DNA from: Phoronis australis
Taxonomy: Eukaryota; Phoronida; Phoronidae
NCBI GenBank assembly: GCA_002633005.1
Contig: NMRA01000752.1
Span: forward strand, 1 to 57,471
Length of the DNA stretch: 57,471 nucleotides
Direction: 5' to 3'
Positions 46,019-57,471 of this stretch are shown piece after piece (within the stretch, counting starts at the first letter, position 1; every line of letters starts with the position of its first letter). The translations under genes were made by a program, and so were the position numbers. The notes beneath the pieces are model-generated. The model was given only the letters and a program-made list of their open reading frames with translations. It was not told where the DNA came from and searched no databases.

Positions 46019-47523
46019 TCTAAAACCACTGTTCGGGCCTTTGCAGGTCCCCAGAAATGAAGAAAATTGGGTGGGTCAGGTTTGACGGCAAGTCTGTGGA
46101 GTAAATGGCAAGTGATTGCCAGGAATGGTTTTCAGTAGTTCCTTGAAGTTGTTTTGAATAAATGTAGTCCAGAAATTTGGCCTCTTGTCTACCCGGATAC
46201 GGAAGTCCAGCCATTTTCAGGGCACGTAATTGTTAGCGCGAATCCCAATACCCTTAGGCTCCAAAAATCTTGGGTTTAATGACATATATTAACCTTAAGG
46301 TCTGGAATCTAGAGTTCTTGAACATTCGGATTTTTGTCTGCTGGCTTCCACCGGGACAGTTGTGATTTTAGGTACAAAGTAGACAAAACCGCCATTTTTA
46401 GGTCATTTTTGGCACCCCATTTTTACGGTGGGCGTAGTAAAAGAAATAACAAATGACAGTTGAATTTCTCCACCCAATCGAGTGTGCTTTCTGTAAGCTA
46501 GGCATTTGTAGGTGTCTTTTGATAGCGTGTAAACAAGGGCTTTTATTGGCGCAGATCACTTTGATAAGGTCAAAATCAGCCATTCGAATTGAGGTCTTTG
46601 CAATAGAGTTAGTGTCGCTGTAGTACTACATTTTGACCCGCCTTATCAAAATGTGGCAAGGGGCTTTATAGCAAGTCAATGAACTACAGCACTACACCTT
46701 GTGTTCGGCCTTTTGGTCAGTCATGATGAATTCATTTTATAACGGCGGCACTCGGACTATAAGTAGTCTTTATCAAAAGTTAGCTGTTACATTGTACTTT
46801 TCGACAGAATTAGGGTAGTCCTGTAATAACCGTTTTTAAAACAGAAAACTAAATCCGAATTTGGCCTATGAACAGACACTAAATAACTGAAATCTTTTAA
46901 GTGAAGTATTTCTACATGTTAACTATGGCAATCCACCACAATTTAGAGGAGTTTGAAGATTCCTTACGCGGTCTCCTAAATCGGAGCTAGCGTCGCAAAA
47001 CGTTTAAGGCGAGCTACACGACAACCGTGCTAAAAGGCACATGTATAGCATTCAAGTAGTGTTTTTAAACACTTACCTACTTAAAAGTGAGTAAGTTTCT
47101 TTTTAGAATGATGATTTCCTACCGCTGTTACTTGCATGAGTAGGTGACAGAGCCACCTGTCTGTGAATCCACCAAAATACAGTAGAGTTTCTGAATTACA
47201 AGGTGTTCCATAACATGTTCCTGTGCGGCGATGTAAACGATAGCTGGCCAAACATAGGTCTAGTATTTATTATTTATCATAGCGACATTGATGCATCATA
47301 GAATACAATACAAAAACAAACTGACTTTTTATGCAACACAACCCTAGCCTCTTGGGCTTACACGTCACTTGGTTCAAATTAACGTGCAAGCGTTTATAGG
47401 CTACACAATACAGGAAACTGTTGTAGCAATCTAGTGCCCTAATCAAAATCTGCATGTGCCGCGTTACAACGTCAGCTACTCTGTTGGGATTAAGGTATAT
47501 TCACTTTATTCCTGGGCACATAC

Positions 47524-47671
47524 CTTTGCTCAAAAAATCCTCACAGTCAAGATTCTCAATGACAAGACCATCATCACCAGTGAACTCTCGTAGCGAAACT
47601 TCAATTGCAGTTTTGTTCGCGTAGACAAGTTCCTTTCCACAAACCTGGGTGACCGTCTTGTTTTCCGCCAT
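47524..47671 (-). CDS. EcKL/CHK kinase-like protein, exon 1
   Basis: The ATG at 47671 sits in a good context (GCCACCATGG-like on the minus strand: ACCACCATGGCGG). It encodes MAENKTVTQVCGKELVYA and runs to DCEDFLSKG. The donor AAAG|GTATGTG leaves one base, which with GG at the start of exon 2 makes a Gly codon, giving the family's N-terminal G(D/E)G glycine-rich start. Acidic residues before it (TGDDGLVIENLDCEDF) are typical of the short N-terminal lead in EcKLs. Assignment rests on phase, strand and fit. Confidence 0.85.
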
Positions 47672-49925
47672 GGTGGTTAAATTGTGAAGCCTAAGCTCAA
47701 GTTATACACCGAGTTGGATGACCTACGTCACTAAGATGTTAGCGATAATGGCGCAACATACGTTTTTCAAAGTAGTACAGTAATCAATGATTCATTAACC
47801 TATATATCCTCTTGTGAGCGGCAGTATAGGTCACAGAATTCACGTTTTCTCGAGTAATAAAACATGACGCGATTCAAACTTCTTTACCTTTGAACAATTT
47901 AAAGAGATTCATTCAGTTTAGAAGAAGTCCTCTGCGTGATGATGGAGTATATTTGATGGAAACACATTTAAGCAGGAAGGCAAAACTTAATGGGGGGGGG
48001 GGCACAACCCCCCTCCATCGCCACCACCTCCGCCACCACCTCCGCCACCCCCCTCGCCCCCGTGCTCCCGATTCCACCATTTTGTAATGAATCTCCACCG
48101 TTCGCCCTAGGTAGGGGGCAAACTTGTGGATTTAGGGGTGGCCAAGGGGTCATGGCCCTCCTAAAATTCTCCCAGATTCCATTTGGCAGTTCGGGGGTGC
48201 GAATTTCTGACGGGTAAAAAAACCCTGCCCCCACTCACAATCCTGGATGCGCCCCTGTTGCAATCCCGGGGATAAAGCCATCAAGAGTTGAGTACTCCGT
48301 GAACCAACACGAAGAGCAAGAATGAGCCTAGGATCAGTACACTGACCGGTAGCGAGGAGCTGCCTTAAGTAGCTGTAGCTGAGATCTAACAGTGTGAAAA
48401 TACGAAATTAGATGAACTAAAGCTAGTTGCTGGTCAGCTCAGCTATGATTCACTTAAAACAGGCAGCTTAGCTCGTACCGGACGTCCGCACTGGCTCTAA
48501 GGTCAAGATTCGTTTTATTGTGATCCAGTTTCGGGAAAACGTAATTTTATCTTGGTCATCATTTGAAGGAGTTTTTTTTGAAAAGGTTAGGTCCCAAAGT
48601 CCCTGGTATAGTGCCTTTGGGGCTGTTTTAAAATGTCTAATTGAAACTCGACCGATAGTTCAGTTTCTGGTGGCTGGGGAAAATGATAGTGTGTCCCAAA
48701 AATCTACACATTTCCTGAACGCCTGGATTTCAAATTCAGTTCCCGTGGATTACTGAGATCTGTGCGGGCCTACTGCATGGTTACATCTTATTTTTAACGT
48801 GGGCACGCCAGTCACGACGGGCACGCGAATCAGGACAAGCAATCAATTCAGTTGTGAAGAACAAAAATTCATTGCTCAATATGACTGGAAACTAAAAACA
48901 CCAAGGAAGTGCGAAGACAACCTTTCCAAGCAATGAGTTTAATTTTATTTATTTAAGAATTTTTAAAACGTTTTTTCTATCTACGGTTTGTGAGTTCGAA
49001 TTTCATCAATGTCTGAGAGTTATTTTAGGTATGCAAAAATTGTCTATAAATGTACTTTACTATTTGGGGATCAGATTAAAGAGTTTTTCCAATTTCAAGC
49101 TGCAATTAAATTCGCTGAAACATCATCAATTCTTACAAAATTAGCTTCTAATAATCAAAAAATCATTTATGAATCTATCGATTTTCGTAGATACATAAAC
49201 AAGTCAATCAGAAACTAACGAATTTGTTTATCAAAACGGAATGTTATAAGCAATTTCTTGGGATATGGGAGATGGAGCTTTCGTACTAAGGTGCATTTTT
49301 CCTCATTTCAGAGGTACCTATTACGGTTCACGAGGTAAACTCGAACTCGAGGTAAACGCTGAAATGTTTGTTTATGATTGCGATAGTTCTTTGTGTACCC
49401 CCTTTCGACATGTACACGATCATCACAAATTGAAGCTTAGACAGCAGCGTTTTTCACATGTGGGAATTCTTTACGAACAACTCATAGTAACTATTTTTAA
49501 AAGATACTACTCTTGTGATACTACGGAAACAGTAACATTATTTTATATAAATTATTACGTTCCGCAAAAGCTTAGCTTTACAAGTTTTCTCGATTTTTCG
49601 AAATATATGTATGATTGATTGCGTGCATGTTTTCAAGTGCGTTTATACGACCTGTGCTGCCAAAACGGAGACCCTAACGACAATGTCCTGGCCAGGGTCC
49701 TCAAAAGGTAAACCATGCACTGGTGCAGAGTTGAGTTTTCTCTCTGCGTATTTCGCAGTCTTTCTTTTCTCGACTGTCTCGGCACCACGCCTATGTCGGT
49801 TGCCACAGTTTAACCCTGACGCCTGAAAATTTTTGGAGGCCCGTGCACCCCCCCGCCCCCGCTTCCTACGGCCTTGCCTTTAAGTGTTTAAAACGGACGT
49901 AGATAGAGCGGTTCGGGCTTACATC
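47672..49925. other. Upstream region of the EcKL gene and non-coding sequence
   Basis: Would hold the EcKL promoter. Contains a (CCRCCN)-rich simple stretch (48000-48055), a hAT-like right end TGGATGCGCCCCTGTTG near 48244-48260, and AT-rich open frames at 49009-49618 that match nothing I know. Confidence 0.4.
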
Positions 49926-50159
49926 CAGTGGCGGATCNGGCAACATGTTGCCTCGGGGAATTGGGCAAAGCGCGAATGGTTGCGGCGGCCAGCCGGAATG
50001 CTTGGAAAATTTACATGACTGTATGATATGGGATCTCAGTCCCCACCCCCTTTTCCGCTACCGATCCTGGTTACTGAACTCAATATTTCCTCACGTTTCA
50101 CGCTGTTGCTGTTTCATTTTGCTTGCCAAGGGGGGGCGGGCCCCCTAAAACCGCCTATG
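49926..50159. mobile_element. hAT-like MITE with an N
   Basis: The left end CAGTGGCGGATC (N at 49938) and right end AAAACCGCCTATG are related to those at 25302-25460. Core GC-rich with GGGGGGGCGGGCCCCC near the right end. Confidence 0.5.
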
Positions 50160-51806
50160 CTTATAATTACCCGTCCTCTTTCCAGCGGTATCCCTCGATT
50201 CACGATTTATGGATGAGCGTCTGTTGAACTCAGTGGGAACTTTTGCGAACATCACTCTTTTCAAATACGACCACGGTCCCTGCATTCGCAATCTTTGCTT
50301 TGTTCTGGGCCTATTCGAAGCTACTATCACAATTCTCCTTGGTTTGAAGAGTTTGCAGTAACTGAAGAGCGTGAAACTTTTTAAAAACTATTTTACAAAA
50401 AACGTGTTTGGTCCTGGTCTGTAGTTGACTCCAAAACTGATGCGGCGACGAAGGGTTGTTTTAGTTACCTTGACTTTATCCCCACATAAGTAGAACGGAA
50501 GACGCTAAACATAATTTCGAGTTAGACTTCTAGCACATTAAATGAATACTACACCCAGTTTCATTGATTTCGACCTAATCTAATTCTGTAACCTGCCGCA
50601 AATCGCGATTAGCACATCTTTTGGCAGAGATTGGCATTAATCAGCTTAAATGATTCTTCATTAGGTCAGAAAATACAGGTGAGCTGTCATAAAGGTGTCT
50701 AATCTTTTAACGCAAACTTGACCTCTTAGTTATGATAATTTCTGTTTTACCCAAGAGTGAACTCAATATAAATAACAATATCTTTAAAATTTTGCTCGAA
50801 CGCTTTTTGGATTACGCAGTTATACGAAATACTGGTTCTGGCGCCCCCTTTGTTTGTATATTTGTATACTGTCTCGCAACTTCAAAACCAGGTGGTGTAA
50901 ACCAACACTCACCGCAAAAACTCTTATAATGCACTTAATACCTTACCACGGTGTCTGAACTCCAACTACGCTCTGCCACTCTTACAATCAGCATGTTTCG
51001 AGTGTCCAAAATGCTGGCCCAATTTCAACGTTATTTTTCCAGTTGTTTGCGTTAGAATTGTGTGGTAAAAGTGACCGAGTGTGGCTACAGTTCAAGTTCC
51101 GTGACATTGACTTTGGTGCTTTATGAATGGTCGGTAGCTGCATATTGTTTCATATTTTGTGATTTTGTTGTAGAAAAGAAATAAAATGCTTTCCCTCAGT
51201 TCACCCAGACTGGGGAGGAAAAACTGTTGAGTGCCCCTAAGAGGTCTGGTCGTTCCGAAGAGGCGAACATCTCATTAAAACGCAAGAATATGCAAGATTT
51301 CGCGAGATATCGCCATCTATTGAAAGCGAAGCACGTGATTACGCAAATGCTTTTTACGTAGTTATGAACACAGCTGTTTACTTATGAACAGGTCTCACGG
51401 CTATAAACTCAGTTCTCGGACTTGAGAACTCGCCGTGCCCATATTCAAAAAAACCGAAATGAAAGCTGGGTTCACGTCAGTCACCGGACAAATATTTTGA
51501 CATAAATGGGCCACGAACAGGCTCCGGTACTCTTCATGCGTGCACCCGGGGGGTTGGCTCGGGGGGCTTGAACGTGCCCCCCCATTTGGCGAAGTGGGCA
51601 AAAAAGTCCGCCTCAGAGAAACAAAAAGTCCGAGCAAACGAGAGAAAAGTCCACTAAAAAGGCGCAGACGCACAGTGAAAGGTGGTACCCCGTTTTTTTA
51701 GTCCTCCCCTTTTTTGCCACCAAAAGGTGCACATCGCCAGAAATTCGAGCCCCCATGTTAAAGGCTGGGTGTGTGCATGCTCTTCGCCGTGTTTCTACGT
51801 GACGAG
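50160..51806. other. Non-coding stretch
   Basis: Contains a MITE-like core (51280-51345) shared with 43035-43173 and a GC-rich palindromic piece around 51545-51600. No exon recognised. Confidence 0.4.
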
Positions 51807-52661
51807 TCCCTTACAAAAATGAACTTAAGTTTTCATCGAAAAACTTAAGTTTTTGGTCTGAAAAACTTAAGTTTTCATTCACGAAAACTTAAGTTTTTGA
51901 AAAAACTTAAGGTTTTGAAAACTTAAGTTCTGAAAACTTAAGTTCGTTCCAAAAAACTTGTTCCAAAATACTTAAGTTTTTGAAAAACTTAAGTTTTGGA
52001 ACAAGTTTTTAGTAACAAACATAAGTCATCAAAACTTAAGCTTTTGAAAACTAAGTTTTCCGAACATAAGTTTTCAAGAAACTAACTTTTGAAAACTGAA
52101 GTTTTCTAAAAGCAATAAGTTTCAATAAGACAGGCATTCAAAAATTTCTACTTTCACTAAAACAAGAGTGGAGTACAGTAACAAATTTAATGATTCTCAT
52201 AAAGATTTAACAAACTAGAGTTATATTAACATTTCATTAACAGTGATTATTTGCAGAAAATAAAATGCACTTCCTAAAATACACTAGTTCCTTAAAATAA
52301 ATAAGTGAACATAAGTGAAATATCAAAATCTTAAAAACCATTTCAAAATCAGTTCATCAAGAGTCATGCATACAATGCAGTGAAAACTAAATGAGGCTAA
52401 TAACATAATTGCACCGTTCTCAGTCTATGACAATTATGCGATAACTGAGGGAGCAAAATGGAATGTGCAAACAGAGAAATCACTACCAAATCATGAAACA
52501 CAACCAAAGAAAATGTGATTACATAGCCAGGAAGGACTACAACAAAAGTCTACGTTTCAACAGCAGACTTTTTCAACTAAAATTACAGCAATGACACCAA
52601 GAATAACAAATCACTTAATATGCAAAATCCAAGAATATCCGCAGAGACAAAAGCATAACAT
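51807..52661 (+). repeat. Left arm of giant fold-back
   Basis: Outer part: ten CTTAAG palindromes with 10-30 bp spacers. Inner part (52130-52661): AT-rich non-repetitive sequence mirrored in the right arm. Confidence 0.9.
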
Positions 52662-52980
52662 AAAACGTAACAGGTAACTAAAAGTTTATCGACAATGGCC
52701 ACAGATCTGATTTTGGGAAGTACAATCCTTATACTAGAAATAGTGATTAGAATCACCTGTAATTGTTTTCAACCTTAAAAACATCAATTTAAGAGTCAAA
52801 GTTTCGTTTTCGTGACAATCATAATAACAGTAAATCCAAAACACTCCATGGTGCGAACAAGTTTCACTAAAAGTAAGTACAACCTGGTTATACGAGATGG
52901 AAATTAGAAAACTTAGACCTTTAACAACAAAAATGTTCCTTTTCCTTTAATTTAAAGCTACTGAACTTCATACACATATC

Positions 52981-53489
52981 TATAGGGCCTTTCATACTAA
53001 CATCGACGCGTCGAAGTTTTTGGGAGTTAATGTCAGTATGAACGCTTAGACTTTGGTCCTGGAATGAAATTAACAGCGCCAGTTAACTTCGCACTAAACA
53101 GGTGGATCTGATTTAATTGCTTAGCGTCAACGCTGCCACGCAGTATAAACGATCAACTTCGGTCCTATCGAAGTTATTGCCTGGGGCCACTGTTATCATT
53201 AACAATTGCATAGTAGTGTGATGGCTAATAGTTGCCTATTCCTTGCTCTAATAATCACCAATCAATTTAAAAATAAGTTTTATGTCAATCAACACATGTA
53301 AATGTTCCCAAGTTGTCACATCTTAGCGTGCAGTGCTACCTTGCGGTACCTTCGATCATGACAGCGTCACTTACTGTATACTTCGAAGTTCATTAACTAC
53401 CGAAGCCAGAATGAACGGTCCAGTTAACTTCGCAGTATATGCCGATGCTCCTCTCAGACAAGAGTTAAGTCAATGTGAAAGGCCCCTAT
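52981..53489. mobile_element. Mini-element nested in the fold-back loop
   Basis: Ends TATAGGGCCTTTCA and TGAAAGGCCCCTAT are inverted repeats of about 14 bp, flanked by TA-type sequence. Internally CCAGTTAACTTCGCA occurs near both ends. Non-coding. It interrupts the loop and is therefore younger than it. Confidence 0.65.
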
Positions 53490-54583
53490 GGTAGACCACA
53501 AGCCATTTAATCTTTAGCTGGATCTGCTCGCTTAGCTTCACAGGCAAACAATCCATGTTTTGTGACTACAAACGCGCGTTTCTGAGCTCAGATAACTGAA
53601 ATCATAGGTTCATGAGCTGCAGTTCGTAAGTGCGTACGTTGCGTTGTCTTCCTTATCCAGCGATTGTTGAAAGCACACTCTGCAATAAAGACAACAAATT
53701 TTAATAACAGACAGGTAAAAGCTATCAGCATAAGACAAATAACTTGCTGGATATTTACCATGCTGTTTATACAACACTGACTTATATACAGAGCCTAGAA
53801 AATAGTCTTCAAACTCAAAATTTAACCAATCACTCTTCAGAATTCAAGTGCAAGACTAGTCTGCAAGTTTACTTCAAGCATGCACTGCAGTGGGTCAGTT
53901 TTCCACATACTGTTTTGAATGGAGTTTTAATCCTGTATTCGCGACATTCAAAACAATTTTATTCTATACAACTTGAATACAAAACATGCACATGGTCACC
54001 TATCATGCTATTACAATCTAGAACAAACCGTGCATATGACAAAACTTAACGTGTTAATAAAAGTTGGACTTCAGGCTAACCAGGTATTGTGTTCTGTAAC
54101 TTTTTAGTTCAAGTTCTATGACAAATTAATTAATATTTTTATCAAATGATGAAACTGTTGGCAACTGCAATAAACTACAATTCCCGTTATTTTAATGAAC
54201 TTTTCATTTTTTAATTCGTTAATCTGATAAGAAAATGCACAACTCTACATAATGAGCAGAGCTAGTTGTATTCTAACTAGCTGTCTCCAGCCAGCATAGA
54301 ACTTCTTACTAATGTTTCATGGACATTTAGCCAGCACAACCAGGGTTAGAACTTAGAACTGAAAGTTTAATCTCACATGTATACTTTCGCGTGTACTTTT
54401 TGAAACTAATAGCAAAACCAAGAAGCTTTACACTGACTTGACCAAATGGCCACAAGAATCAGTGAGCTTGTTAAAGATTATAAGCCCATTGGCTAAACCA
54501 AGGACATATTTCATATTGTTTCAAATTCAAACCCTGATAGCAGCACTATTTTTAACTCAACAATGAACCATATGAAGCTCTAC

Positions 54584-54688
54584 CTGCCATGTCGATGTAG
54601 ACAGCGCAATACCACCCCTGGGTGATTGTTTCGATGCAAATGTTTGGATGTCTAGTTCTTCCAAGTACTCCGCCAACTTAATAGAGAC
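54584..54688 (-). CDS. Exon-like open segment in the fold-back loop
   Basis: On the minus strand an acceptor CTTGTTTTCAG precedes 35 codons with no stop: VSIKLAEYLEELDIQTFASK then QSPRGGIALSTSTWQ. A donor CAG|GTAGAG follows. Both borders are in phase 0. A further acceptor CTTTATTGCAG near 53690 opens SVLSTIAG and a stop, which would join in phase. I do not recognise the protein. It may be a piece of the element's own gene or a captured host exon. Confidence 0.35.
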
Positions 54689-54789
54689 CTGAAAACAAGG
54701 AGATATTAGCAAACATAACAGTATGTGATAGCTTCTTAAGAATCCAGACATAACCCATTTACAGGGAATGCTATCCATGTAAAGATCTG

Positions 54790-54950
54790 GGGCGGTCGGG
54801 CGGATCCAGGATTTTGAGTTGGGGGGTTAGGGCAGAGTAGGGTTTTGCCCATCAGACATTCACCCCCTGCCCCCCCAACTGCCAATTGATCTTGTAGCGT
54901 TTTNGGGGCCGGGGCCATGGCCTCTTAGCTGTCCTCTGAATCCACCATTG
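54790..54950. mobile_element. hAT-like MITE in the fold-back loop
   Basis: GGGCGGATCCAGG at the left and CTGAATCCACCATTG at the right are hAT-like inverted ends. The core has GGGGGGTTAGGG and CCCCCCAACTGCC. One N at 54904. Confidence 0.5.
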
Positions 54951-55071
54951 AAGATACTGGCATGGTCATCACGAGAGGTCTTATGTAACCATAATGGTTT
55001 ACAGTAAAAATAAAATTATTATCTCATGTACTACAGTAAACATAAAAATACTATATCCTGTACTCCGTTTG

Positions 55072-55941
55072 ATGTTATGCTTTTGTCTCTGCGGATATTC
55101 TTGGATTTTGCATATTAAGTGATTTGTTATTCTTCTGTCATTTTAGTTGAAAAAGTCTGCAGTAGAAACGTAGACTTTTGTTGTAGTTCTTCCTGGCTAC
55201 TTTATCACATTTTCTTGGGTTGTGTTTCATGATTTGGTAGTGATTTCTCTGTTTGTACATTCCATTTTGCTCCCTCAGTTATCGCATAATTGTCATAGAC
55301 TGAGAACGATGCAAATAATGAATAAATTATTAGCCTCATTTAATTTTCACTGCATTGAATGCATGACACTTGATGAACTGATTTTTGAAATGTTTTTGGT
55401 TTTTAAGATTTTATATTTCACTTTTGTTCACTTATTTTAAGGAACTAGTGTATTTTAGGAAGTGCATTTTATTTTCTGCAATTAATCACTGTTAATGAAA
55501 TGTTAATAGAACTCTAGTTTGTTAAATCTTGATGAGAATCATTAAATTTGTTACTGTACTCCACTCTTGTTTTAGTGAAAGTCGAAATTTTTGAATGTCT
55601 GTCCTATTGTAACTTATTTCTTTTAGAAAACTTCAGTTTTCAAAAGTTAGTTCCTTGAAAACTTATGTTCGGAAAACTTAGTTTTCAAAAACTAAGTTTT
55701 GATGACTTAGGTTTGTTACTAAAAACTTGTCCAAAACTTAAGTTTTTCAAAAACTTAAGTTTCTGAAAAACTTAAGTCTTTGAAAACTTAAGTTATGAAA
55801 ACTTAAGTTCGTTCCAAAAAACTTGTTCCAAAATACTTAAGTTTTCGCCAAAAACTTAAGTTTTCGGGAATGAAAACTTAAGTTTTTCAGACCAAAAACT
55901 TAAGTTTTTCGATGAAAACTTAAGTTCATTTTTGTAAGGGA
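55072..55941 (-). repeat. Right arm of giant fold-back
   Basis: Reverse complement of the left arm, with ten CTTAAG palindromes in its outer part. A 60-bp piece (55782-55841) lies in the same, not inverted, orientation as 51917-51976. Confidence 0.9.
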
Positions 55942-57471
55942 TGCAACAAGTTTTGGATGAAAAACGTGAAAGTTTTCTTTACATTTGATCTTTAATTTGA
56001 CTTGTGACGTTAACAAATTGTATTAGATCGGTTGCTTCCCGGTCAAGACAACGCTGTATAGTCATTTTGTAAACGCGGCTGTTTTTCGCAGTCTTCGCCC
56101 ACAATTGATTTTGTTTGTGTAACGCCAAACTGCATCGTTTTTGCGTGTTTTAAGTTATTCACCGGTCTCCTATCATGCGCTCATGATGAAGGATTAGTGA
56201 GTGAGTTGTTACACCGCCAAGAGTTCTCACTCCGGGGATTTTATTTTCATAGTATTGACCCTTGCAGTACGGACGCGAAATTCACCCTCCAGTATGCCCT
56301 ACACCCATGGAGTTCGACGGCTCTAACTTCGAAATCATACTATGGTTACGATTTCCACGAACTAAGACTGTGACATCAAACTCGGAATGACCACTGTTGG
56401 GGCTACAGCCAATTAATTGTAGCTTTGCGCATTCTGTTTTCATGTATCGGTGACGTTAAAATCTGGACTAGTTACATGTACACGTAGGCTCCTATCAGTT
56501 GGTCGTTCACGTTCTTCCAAAAATAATTATTTCCTGTCACCAACATATTGACAAATTATGTAAAATAAAACAATTCTGAACGGGAAGATGTGAATACGTG
56601 GTGAAGAGGTATTTGTCTCTACGCCGGCGGCATATGTGCGTGAATCTTTGGTAAAGCGATTACGATGGCAAAAAATGATTGAAAATACATCAAGGTGCAC
56701 TTTTGAGAAGCAAAGTGTCTGGTGATATCCATAGCGTATGATCTGGCCACTTCAGGTAGTAAGTGACGCTGGATGAGAAGTGGCAACTACATGTTTGGCT
56801 TGTAACGCCACCCCTCCACGAGTTTTGCCAATTTTAATCAGTCACCACTCGAGATTTGGTTCCGTTTCAGTCCTAAAATCACAAAATAATTCTTCTGTGC
56901 TCAGCTGTAAGAAAAAATACAATTTTTTGAAATGGTGCTCAGTCTTAAAAAAAGTTTCCAGCATGAGAACGCTTTATCAGAAATGCCAAGCAAACGCAGC
57001 GTTGAGAGACGTTGGCGTTTCCGTACATGTATGTCCACAAAAGTGCTTTGAGCAGTGTTTATAAATTTGTTCACTTCGCTTTTCTACACTGACGACTATG
57101 CTCAACGCGGTGTTTTAAAAGAGTACACTTTTGAGGGCATTTAAAAAAATAAAAATGTTTAGTTGATGAATTCACCGAGTCGGTGCCCACGGGCAGAAAA
57201 CGTATCTGCGTAAAGAAAGAGTTGCGTTTTCAAAACTTTCAGAGCATGAACTACCTGAAAAGAAAATAAAACCGAATACCAAACAGAAACTTGTCCGTTG
57301 ATCATATAGCTCTTGGAAAACTGTTACCCCGAAGAAATGTGCAAGATACGAACGTCATTTACGGAAGGTTGTACCAGAAGTGATTCTTTGACAGCAGTGG
57401 AGCCGCCACGGGATAGTAAAAACACGGTGATGTGCAATAGTTAGCTGAATGGAAAGCTGAAGCGGAAAAAT
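55942..57471. other. Non-coding stretch to window end
   Basis: AT-rich, with a short open frame at 56780-57064 that lacks any domain or homolog I can recognise. Nothing supported. Confidence 0.4.

Larger units (their letters stand above)
44482..47523. other. Intron of the EcKL-like gene
   Basis: A 3.04-kb minus-strand intron. It holds a diverged repeat (44640-44940) resembling 27880-28070, a 40-bp tandem duplication near 45105-45180 and a three-unit minisatellite (45891-46018). No other exon seen. Confidence 0.6.
51807..55941. mobile_element. Giant fold-back element, 4.1 kb, CTTAAG-rich arms
   Basis: The left arm 51807-52661 and right arm 55072-55941 are inverted copies of each other (about 855 and 870 bp), matching from the outer TCCCTTACAAAAATGAAC to the inner GACAAAAGCATAACAT. 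The outer about 300 bp of each arm is built from AAAACTTAAGTTTT palindromes (ten CTTAAG in each by my count). The inner part is unique-looking. The loop (52662-55071) carries a nested mini-element and exon-like pieces on the minus strand. Such long, internally repetitive inverted arms resemble fold-back elements. No target duplication or transposase is evident, so the class is open. Confidence 0.88.

Noticed and set aside
47968-48234. Arg/Trp/Gly-rich and Pro-rich frames near 48000
   Set aside because: They translate a CCRCC simple-sequence tract and a poly-G run.
49009-49618. Two consecutive AT-rich open frames
   Set aside because: Composition like surrounding non-coding DNA, no recognisable motif, not joined by good splice sites.
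56780-57064. Cys-containing 94-codon frame
   Set aside because: No domain pattern, no splice context; typical of chance frames in this window.
1-57471. CRISPR arrays or prokaryotic operons
   Set aside because: No direct-repeat/spacer pattern; intron-split genes, SINEs and LINEs show it is animal DNA.

Overview
This is animal nuclear DNA. It is AT-rich, intron-bearing and gene-sparse, with a few isolated N positions (9583, 30289, 49938, 54904) typical of a draft assembly. A Toll-like receptor, an ecdysteroid-kinase-like gene, L1/Tx1-type and Penelope-like retroelement relics, tRNA-derived SINEs, THAP-bearing Kolobok-type DNA transposons and many palindromic mini-elements point to a marine invertebrate. 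An invertebrate deuterostome (hemichordate or amphioxus-like) or a lophotrochozoan would fit; the sequence alone does not settle the phylum.

Layout. 440-2840: decayed LINE. 4444-5789: two tRNA-derived SINEs with target duplications; a third lies at 15737-15973. 10940-13507 (+): five exons of the kinase DSTYK, carrying a stop in the glycine loop and frameshifts, with no later exons visible, so probably an unprocessed pseudogene. 14022-14745: Kolobok-like copy with a THAP domain. 16739-16929: PHD-like zinc-finger fragment. 18512-22913 (+): the last two exons of a CMPK2-like nucleotide kinase, whose intron holds a further THAP relic. 23619-24951: fold-back Kolobok flanked by TTAA. 28305-33722 (-): a complete two-exon Toll-like receptor of about 923 aa. 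34148-35334: fold-back element. 36990-37330: Penelope-like reverse transcriptase fragment. 39731-41585: degenerate dispersed repeats around a GC-rich open frame. 43331-47671 (-): a complete two-exon EcKL/CHK kinase-like gene of about 432 aa with an altered HGD motif. 51807-55941: a 4.1-kb giant fold-back element with arms of about 860 bp, packed with CTTAAG palindromes, whose loop carries a mini-element and exon-like pieces.

Functional view. The TLR is a plausible innate immune sensor. CMPK2 is an antiviral/mitochondrial nucleotide kinase in vertebrates, so both have immune connotations, but nothing in the sequence links them as a unit. The rest is mostly mobile-element debris. The least explained structures are the giant fold-back, including a 60-bp segment that lies in the same orientation in both of its inverted arms, and the tandem duplications that start exactly over two DSTYK exon/intron borders.
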